In this document: positions 6,825 through 11,991 of the stretch, piece by piece
How positions within the stretch are numbered: the stretch's first letter is position 1
Layout of the letters: every line of letters starts with the position of its first letter
Origin: Acidobacteriaceae bacterium
Lineage (GTDB): Bacteria > Acidobacteriota > Terriglobia > Terriglobales > Acidobacteriaceae
NCBI GenBank assembly: GCA_003165095.1
Contig: PLSH01000400.1
Span: 1,484-13,474 of the forward strand
Length of the DNA: 11,991 bases
Direction of reading: 5' to 3'
Made by a program: the position numbers and the translations under genes
The notes under the pieces: generated by a model
Told to the model about the DNA's origin: nothing
What the model saw: only the letters and a program-made list of their open reading frames with translations
The model's database searches: none

Positions 6825-6889
6825 TTCCCTATTCCCTATTCCCCGTTCACTTATTCACTTCTTCACTCGTTCCCCTGTTCCCTGTCCTG
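6825..6889 (-). repeat. Purine-rich short-repeat tract between yicC and gmk
   Basis: On the mRNA (minus) strand this gap is almost all A and G. On the plus strand it has TTCCCTA twice followed by TTCCCC (6825-6844, period 7), TTCACT three times at period 8 (6846-6851, 6854-6859, 6862-6867), and TTCCCCTG-TTCCCTG-TCCTG (6870-6889). The mRNA carries five runs of three or four G, three of them separated only by AATA (plus-strand span 6827-6844). No ORF or RNA gene was recognised. Confidence 0.6.
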
Positions 6890-7783
6890 TCACTCCAGGT
6901 TCTGAATCTGTTCGCGAGCCTTCTCAATTTCCGATTTCATCGCCAGCCCGAGTTCCGTAATACGCGTTCCCTTCCCACTCACGCCGCCCGTCTTTGACAG
7001 CAGCGTGTTGGCCTCGCGGTTCATCTCCTGGAGCAGAAAGTCAAGCTTCTTGCCGGCTTCGCCGCCGCTGTTCAGCAATTCGCTAAAATGCCCGATGTGC
7101 GTCACCATCCGCGCCAATTCCTCTGACACGTCGCTGCGCTCCACCAGCACTGCTACTTCTTCGAGCAACCGCTGCTGGTTGAATTCAGGGCCGGTAGCCG
7201 CCAATAGGCGCTGGGCAAGCCGCTCCTCGTAGCGCTGCTCGATTTCGGGCCGCAGCAGCGCAACCCCCTCGGTCGCTTCGGCCAGCCGGTCGAGCGTTCC
7301 ATGCAGAATCGCCTCAAGAGCCTCGCCTTCGCGGGCGCGCATTGCTTTCAACTCGCCCAGAAGCGGCCCGATCTGCTCCAGAACGCTTGCCGAAAGAATA
7401 GCCAGGTCGTCCTCTCCGCGGCTATCGGCCTGCAATGCGCCCGGCAGCCGCAGCGCCGCATTCAAATCCGGTTCGCCCGTTAGCTTGTGCTCCCTGCGCG
7501 CCTCGTCAAATGCCGCCAGGTAGCCGGCCACCAGCTCCCGATTGTAGCCGGCCTTTTGCTGCGAGGCGCGATCGACTGAGAGCGAAAGCTCCACGTGACC
7601 GCGGAGAAGCGCGCCTTTGAGAACCTTGCGCAACTCCATCTCCAGGGCGTCCAGGCCGTTCGGAAGCCGGAACTGAAGATCGAGAAAACGGTGATTGACG
7701 CTCTTCAGGCTGAGCGTATAACTGAGCTGATCGTGGATCTGAACCTGCATCCGCGCAAACCCGGTCATTGAATAAATAGGCAT
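6890..7783 (-). CDS. yicC: YicC/YloC-family endoribonuclease
   Basis: YicC proteins are conserved RNA-cleaving enzymes; the E. coli member has been linked to small-RNA turnover. The 297-residue protein has the N-terminal mark MPIYSMTGFA, the KSVNHRFLDLQFRLP segment (about 27-41), RGHVELSLSVDR, and the C-terminal domain (DUF1732-like) ERSDVSEELAR, GKKLDFLLQEMNREANTL, then a helical end EIEKAREQIQNLE. A short GGVSGKGTR stretch sits in the C-terminal domain where many homologues read SK-x-x-D; this may be lineage variation. Length is typical. The ATG lies 5 nt after the msbA-like stop, and GGAGGGA at the end of that gene serves as its ribosome binding site, so the two are translationally linked. 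gmk follows. Confidence 0.93.
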   Translation of the reverse strand: MPIYSMTGFARMQVQIHDQLSYTLSLKSVNHRFLDLQFRLPNGLDALEMELRKVLKGALLRGHVELSLSVDRASQQKAGYNRELVAGYLAAFDEARREHKLTGEPDLNAALRLPGALQADSRGEDDLAILSASVLEQIGPLLGELKAMRAREGEALEAILHGTLDRLAEATEGVALLRPEIEQRYEERLAQRLLAATGPEFNQQRLLEEVAVLVERSDVSEELARMVTHIGHFSELLNSGGEAGKKLDFLLQEMNREANTLLSKTGGVSGKGTRITELGLAMKSEIEKAREQIQNLE

Positions 7784-7788
7784 TCCCG

Positions 7789-9663
7789 CTATCCCTCCGC
7801 TCCGGTTGCCAGGGCCGGCGCCAGTGGTTCCTGCGGCTGCGTCTCGGGCATGTCGATGAATTGCAATTGATAGAGCCTCTGGTACGTCGGCGATGAGTTG
7901 AGCAGTTCCTCGTGGCAGCCAATGGCCGTGATCCGTCCGTCTTCGAGAACCGCGATCCGGTTGGCGCGGCGAATCGTCGAGAGACGATGCGCAATCACCA
8001 GCACCGTACGGTCCTGCATCAGGTTGGCCAGCGCGGTCTGCACCAGCGACTCGCTCTCCGCGTCGAGCGCCGACGTAGCTTCGTCGAGGATCAGAATAGG
8101 CGAGTTCTTGAGAATCGCCCGCGCAATGGCCATGCGCTGCCGTTCCCCGCCCGAGAGCCTGAAGCCCTTCTCGCCGATCACCGTATCGTAGCCCTGCGGC
8201 AGGCGCAGAATAAAGTCGTGGGCCAGCGCGTTTCGCGCAGCCTGCTCCACCAGCGCAATCTTCACATCCGGCTGGCCGTACGCTATGTTGTTGCGCACCG
8301 TGTCGTTGAACAGGATCGTCTCCTGCGTCACCTGCGCCACCTGCCGCCGTAGCGAGCCCAGCGTCAGATCGCGAAGATCGTGCCCGTCAATCACAATCCG
8401 GCCCGAGGTTACATCGAAAAAGCGCGGAATCAGATTGACCAGCGTTGACTTGCCCGCTCCGCTCGGACCCACAACCGCCAGCACCTCGCCCGCCCGCACA
8501 TCGAGATTCACGTTGTACAGAATCTGGTGCTCGCCCTCTTCTGTCGAGTAGGAAAATCCAACGTTCTCAAACTGGATCGACTGATGAAAACGCTTCAATG
8601 TAGCCGCGTGATGCCGCTCCTTCACGTCGTCTTCCGCATCGAAAAATCCGAAGATGGAAGAAGACGCGCCCATCGCCTGCTGAAAACTGTTGTAGAAGTA
8701 TGCAAACTTGCGGACAGGATCATAAAGCCTGAAAAGCAGGAATATAAAGGCGACGAACAGCCCCATCGGCATCCTGTGGTGAAGAATCTCGTTGCGCCCG
8801 ATAAACAAAAACATCGCAATCGCTACCGCACCGATGCTGTCCATCAAGGGCGAGCTGATGGACTGAATCCGTATGTTGCGCAAATTGGCGCGAAACAGCC
8901 GCCGTGCCGCATTCTTGAAGCGCAAAATCTCCCACACTTCGGTGTTGAACGCCTTCACGATGCGGTGCCCGGTGACGGTCTCGTGCAGAATATTCTGAAT
9001 CTCCGCCAGCTTGTCCTGGCCGGTGCGCGTGCGCGTGCGCACTTCCCTGCCGATCTTGCGCGACGAAGTAATCACCACCGGCACAAACAGCACCAGCGCC
9101 CAGCTCAGATATCCTCCTAGTCGAACTACGAAAACCAGCCCCACCACAAAAGTAAAGAATTGCTGCAGAAACTCGCCGATCACCGAGCTGAGCGCATTCT
9201 GCACCCGGTCCACATCGTTGATTAATGTTGACAGGATGGTTCCCGTGGCGTGCTTGTGAAAAAAGCTGGCCGAGCGTCGCAGCGTGGCCTCGTAAAGATC
9301 ATTGCGCAAGTCGGTAATCGTGCCGAACCCCGCATAGTTCACCAGGTATGTGCCAAGGTAATCGCAAATGCCCTTGCCCAGTGTTGCAATTACCAGTGCA
9401 GAGGCCACCACGTCCCAGGCATTGTGCATGTGCAGAAAATGCGGAACCAGCGTCCTCAGGTCGAAGTGCCACCGGCTGTTAGTGAGCCCCAGAAGAATCG
9501 GACCCTCGGGCGCATCCGGCCTCAGAACCTGGTCGAAGATAGGCTGCAGAAGAAGGATGCGGAACGTGTCCAGCACCCCCACCGCCGCCAGCAGCAACAC
9601 CCCCGGAAACCATTCCAGCGTGTAGGGCAGTCCATAGCGCAACAGACGCAGGAAGTTCTTCAT
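7789..9663 (-). CDS. msbA: MsbA-like ABC exporter (permease-ATPase fusion)
   Basis: A half-transporter expected to dimerise in the inner membrane and flip or export a lipid or drug; lipid A-core is the likely cargo given the gmhB-like neighbour, but that is inference. In 624 residues the N-terminal membrane domain has hydrophobic segments near 20-40, 85-108, 165-198 and 275-315, followed by the ATPase: Walker A GPSGAGKST (399-407), Q-loop Gln447, signature LSGGERQ (503-509), Walker B ILILDE (523-528) and H-loop His559. A Pro/Ala-rich tail of about 20 residues ends the protein. Length is slightly above MsbA (about 580). I chose the ATG at 9663, since in-frame upstream codons start only with a TTG at 9714 and read as Gly/Arg-rich non-family sequence. 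The ATG overlaps the stop of a possible 27-codon ORF. Confidence 0.9.
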   Translation of the reverse strand: MKNFLRLLRYGLPYTLEWFPGVLLLAAVGVLDTFRILLLQPIFDQVLRPDAPEGPILLGLTNSRWHFDLRTLVPHFLHMHNAWDVVASALVIATLGKGICDYLGTYLVNYAGFGTITDLRNDLYEATLRRSASFFHKHATGTILSTLINDVDRVQNALSSVIGEFLQQFFTFVVGLVFVVRLGGYLSWALVLFVPVVITSSRKIGREVRTRTRTGQDKLAEIQNILHETVTGHRIVKAFNTEVWEILRFKNAARRLFRANLRNIRIQSISSPLMDSIGAVAIAMFLFIGRNEILHHRMPMGLFVAFIFLLFRLYDPVRKFAYFYNSFQQAMGASSSIFGFFDAEDDVKERHHAATLKRFHQSIQFENVGFSYSTEEGEHQILYNVNLDVRAGEVLAVVGPSGAGKSTLVNLIPRFFDVTSGRIVIDGHDLRDLTLGSLRRQVAQVTQETILFNDTVRNNIAYGQPDVKIALVEQAARNALAHDFILRLPQGYDTVIGEKGFRLSGGERQRMAIARAILKNSPILILDEATSALDAESESLVQTALANLMQDRTVLVIAHRLSTIRRANRIAVLEDGRITAIGCHEELLNSSPTYQRLYQLQFIDMPETQPQEPLAPALATGAEG

Positions 9664-9743
9664 GCGGCCATGCCCGCCTCGCGCCCGCCCGCACCCGAAA
9701 GGAACCCCGTGCAAGATTGCCCGGGATGGGTAACAAGGTCCAT
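9660..9743 (-). CDS. Possible 27-residue leader ORF upstream of msbA
   Basis: An ATG at 9743 opens a 27-codon frame (MDLVTHPGQSCTGF at its start, GMAA at its end) whose TGA overlaps the msbA ATG as ATGA, a classic coupling junction. TACAAT lies 6 nt before the ATG, as for coaBC. In-frame starts further up (to about 9794) would give a longer product. I recognise no family, so it may be only untranslated leader. The msbA ATG itself has no close Shine-Dalgarno (GAGG is 13 nt away), which makes coupling plausible. Confidence 0.25.
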   Translation of the reverse strand: MDLVTHPGQSCTGFLSGAGGREAGMAA

Positions 9744-9749
9744 CTCCAC

Positions 9750-9755
9750 ATTGTA
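9750..9755 (-). promoter_or_regulatory. Candidate -10 box for the msbA operon (TACAAT)
   Basis: TACAAT on the minus strand lies in the 173-bp gap between the divergent msbA-like and gmhB-like genes, 86 nt before the msbA ATG and 6 nt before the ATG of the possible leader ORF. No -35 match is seen at 16-18 nt spacing. It would be the first promoter of the msbA-yicC-gmk-rpoZ run. Confidence 0.3.
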
Positions 9756-9824
9756 TCCGGGCGGCGTATTGGGAGTCCTCATGGCCGCCAAATCCATCTC
9801 ATAATCCCTCTTCACCGGCATTGC

Positions 9825-9830
9825 TATGAT
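9825..9830 (+). promoter_or_regulatory. Candidate extended -10 (TGC-TATGAT) for gmhB
   Basis: TATGAT is preceded by TGC, the extended -10 form, which can work without a -35. The gmhB GTG begins 6 nt after it, with no usable Shine-Dalgarno, again suggesting a leaderless message. Confidence 0.4.
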
Positions 9831-9836
9831 AGCGAG

Positions 9837-10424
9837 GTGACGAACGCCGCAGGCAGAGCGGACTGGACGGATGTAACAACGGTCTTCCTTGACCGCGACG
9901 GAGTGCTGAATGAAAAAGCGCCGGAAGGCGAATACGTGCATCGGTGGCGCGATTTTCGCGTACTGCCCGGCGTGCCCGAGGCCTTGGCCAAACTCAATCG
10001 CGCCAAATTGCGCGTGATCGTCCTGTCCAATCAGCGCGGAATCGCGCTCGGGCTCTACACCATCACACAGGTGGAGGCCATTCATGCGGCTTTTCAACAC
10101 CTGCTCATCAACCACGCCGCTCGTGTTGACGCCTTCTATTTCTGTCCCCACGATCACGGCCAGTGCAACTGCCGCAAGCCGCTACCCGGACTCTTCGAGC
10201 AGGCCGCAATCGACTTTCCCGAAATTCAAGCGGCGCACAGCGTCATGATCGGCGACTCCCTCGCCGACATTGAGTTTGGAAACCGCCTGGGAATGAGAAC
10301 CATCCTTGTCGGCGGGGACGCGGCGCAGCTCCTCCCGAAAACGGAGAAGGCCGCGCAACGGGCAGATTTGCGCTGCGCTTCCCTGTCCGAGGCCGTAGAA
10401 GTTCTGTTGGAGCAAAAAGGCTGA
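9837..10424 (+). CDS. gmhB: D-glycero-D-manno-heptose 1,7-bisphosphate 7-phosphatase (HAD-IIIA)
   Basis: Expected to remove the 7-phosphate from heptose 1,7-bisphosphate in the pathway to ADP- or GDP-heptose for lipopolysaccharide core or surface glycans. In 195 residues it has HAD motif I FLDRDGVLN (catalytic Asp19 and Asp21), motif II SNQRGIALG, zinc ligands Cys103, His105, Cys110 and Cys112 in CPHDHGQCNCRKP, Lys114, and motif IV GDSLADIE (139-146). The zinc loop is the mark of the GmhB branch; histidinol-phosphatase-type relatives share the fold, so the substrate is probable rather than certain. I chose the GTG at 9837, because the domain starts soon after it and a promoter-like TATGAT occupies upstream sequence; an ATG-like start near 9717 would run through the divergent promoter region. 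The divergent msbA-like gene supports an envelope role. Confidence 0.82.
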   Translation: MTNAAGRADWTDVTTVFLDRDGVLNEKAPEGEYVHRWRDFRVLPGVPEALAKLNRAKLRVIVLSNQRGIALGLYTITQVEAIHAAFQHLLINHAARVDAFYFCPHDHGQCNCRKPLPGLFEQAAIDFPEIQAAHSVMIGDSLADIEFGNRLGMRTILVGGDAAQLLPKTEKAAQRADLRCASLSEAVEVLLEQKG

Positions 10425-10468
10425 ACAAACCCACCCTGCCCCATCCCGGCTTCCTCGCCCACAAAACC

Positions 10469-10489
10469 TGCGCCGGTATCCTGGGCGCA
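10469..10489. promoter_or_regulatory. Small inverted repeat upstream of the response regulator
   Basis: TGCGCC (10469-10474) and GGCGCA (10484-10489) form a 6-bp stem with a 9-nt loop, 40 nt before the regulator ATG. It may be an operator, a leader hairpin or a weak terminator for gmhB; no T-run follows. No -24/-12 sigma-54 promoter is seen in this 104-bp gap. Confidence 0.25.
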
Positions 10490-10512
10490 TAGTAAAAAGG
10501 TAACCTGAGTAC

Positions 10513-10520
10513 GGAGCAGG
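10513..10520 (+). promoter_or_regulatory. Ribosome binding site of the response regulator
   Basis: GGAGCAGG lies 8 nt before the ATG at 10529, the clearest standalone Shine-Dalgarno in the window. It fixes the regulator start and contrasts with genes here that lack one. Confidence 0.7.
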
Positions 10521-10528
10521 ATTATTCC

Positions 10529-11926
<1,398 letters not shown>

Positions 11927-11929
11927 CCC

Positions 11930-11991
11930 ATGCGACTGAAGACCAAACTCGTTCTGGCCATTACCGGGCTGGTGTTTCTCATCGCCGGGCT
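11930..11991 (+). CDS. N-terminus of a membrane protein, probably the partner sensor histidine kinase (partial)
   Basis: The ATG comes 3 nt after the response regulator stop. The 20 full codons before the window ends read MRLKTKLVLAITGLVFLIAG: a short positively charged start, then a hydrophobic helix, typical of the first membrane segment of a sensor kinase. The identity rests on position and this helix only; no catalytic motif is inside the window. Tight spacing implies co-transcription with the regulator. Confidence 0.65.
   Translation, partial: MRLKTKLVLAITGLVFLIAG

Noticed and set aside
9717..9836. An earlier start for gmhB at 9717
   Set aside because: It would add 40 unconserved residues through the divergent promoter gap; the HAD domain begins about 15 residues after the GTG at 9837.
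10469..10500. An intrinsic terminator after gmhB
   Set aside because: The 6-bp stem is followed by an A-run, not a T-run, on the coding strand.
10425..10528. A sigma-54 promoter upstream of the response regulator
   Set aside because: No TGGCAC-N5-TTGC-like pair was found in this gap, nor any clear -35/-10 pair.

Overview
The window is GC-rich, densely coding bacterial chromosome, most probably from an acidobacterium of the Terriglobia/Acidobacteriaceae type. This placement is an inference from three things: the look of the proteins (RpoZ, PriA, family 4 UDG), GC-rich codon use with TTG and GTG starts, and two palindromic G/C-run hairpin elements resembling repeats I associate with acidobacterial genomes. 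No tRNA, rRNA, CRISPR array, transposase or phage gene was seen. Most of the window is housekeeping; I do not see a new multi-gene system.

Layout. (1) 27-2621, minus: priA, the replication-restart helicase, carrying an in-frame palindromic repeat-like insertion in its N-terminal half. (2) 2711-3478, plus: ppgK, a polyphosphate glucokinase, divergent from priA and convergent with the next block. (3) 3574-9663, minus: a compact head-to-tail run, in transcription order msbA-like ABC exporter, yicC endoribonuclease, gmk, rpoZ, coaBC, then family 4 uracil-DNA glycosylase. Junctions are 5 nt (msbA/yicC), about 106 nt (yicC/gmk, purine-rich repeat tract on the mRNA strand), an 11-nt overlap (gmk/rpoZ), 90 nt (rpoZ/coaBC, with a 14-bp tandem repeat) and 5 nt (coaBC/udg). 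yicC-gmk-rpoZ-coaBC-priA is a widely conserved bacterial order; here udg and an oppositely oriented ppgK separate coaBC from priA. (4) 9837-10424, plus: a gmhB-like heptose bisphosphate phosphatase, divergent from the msbA-like gene; both point to lipopolysaccharide core synthesis and export. (5) 10529-11991, plus: an NtrC-type sigma-54 response regulator, followed 3 nt later by the start of a membrane protein, probably its sensor kinase, cut by the window edge.

Functional themes: nucleotide and cofactor supply (gmk, coaBC), RNA metabolism (rpoZ, yicC), DNA replication and repair (priA, udg), envelope biogenesis (msbA, gmhB), polyphosphate-driven glucose phosphorylation (ppgK), and two-component control.

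The most interesting points are the repeat-like insertion inside priA, a recurrent TACAAT/TATGAT box 6-9 nt before start codons that lack a Shine-Dalgarno sequence (candidate leaderless genes), a 27-codon ORF whose stop overlaps the msbA start, the purine-rich tract with a hairpin before gmk, the tandem repeat before coaBC, and an inverted repeat that could mask the priA ribosome binding site.
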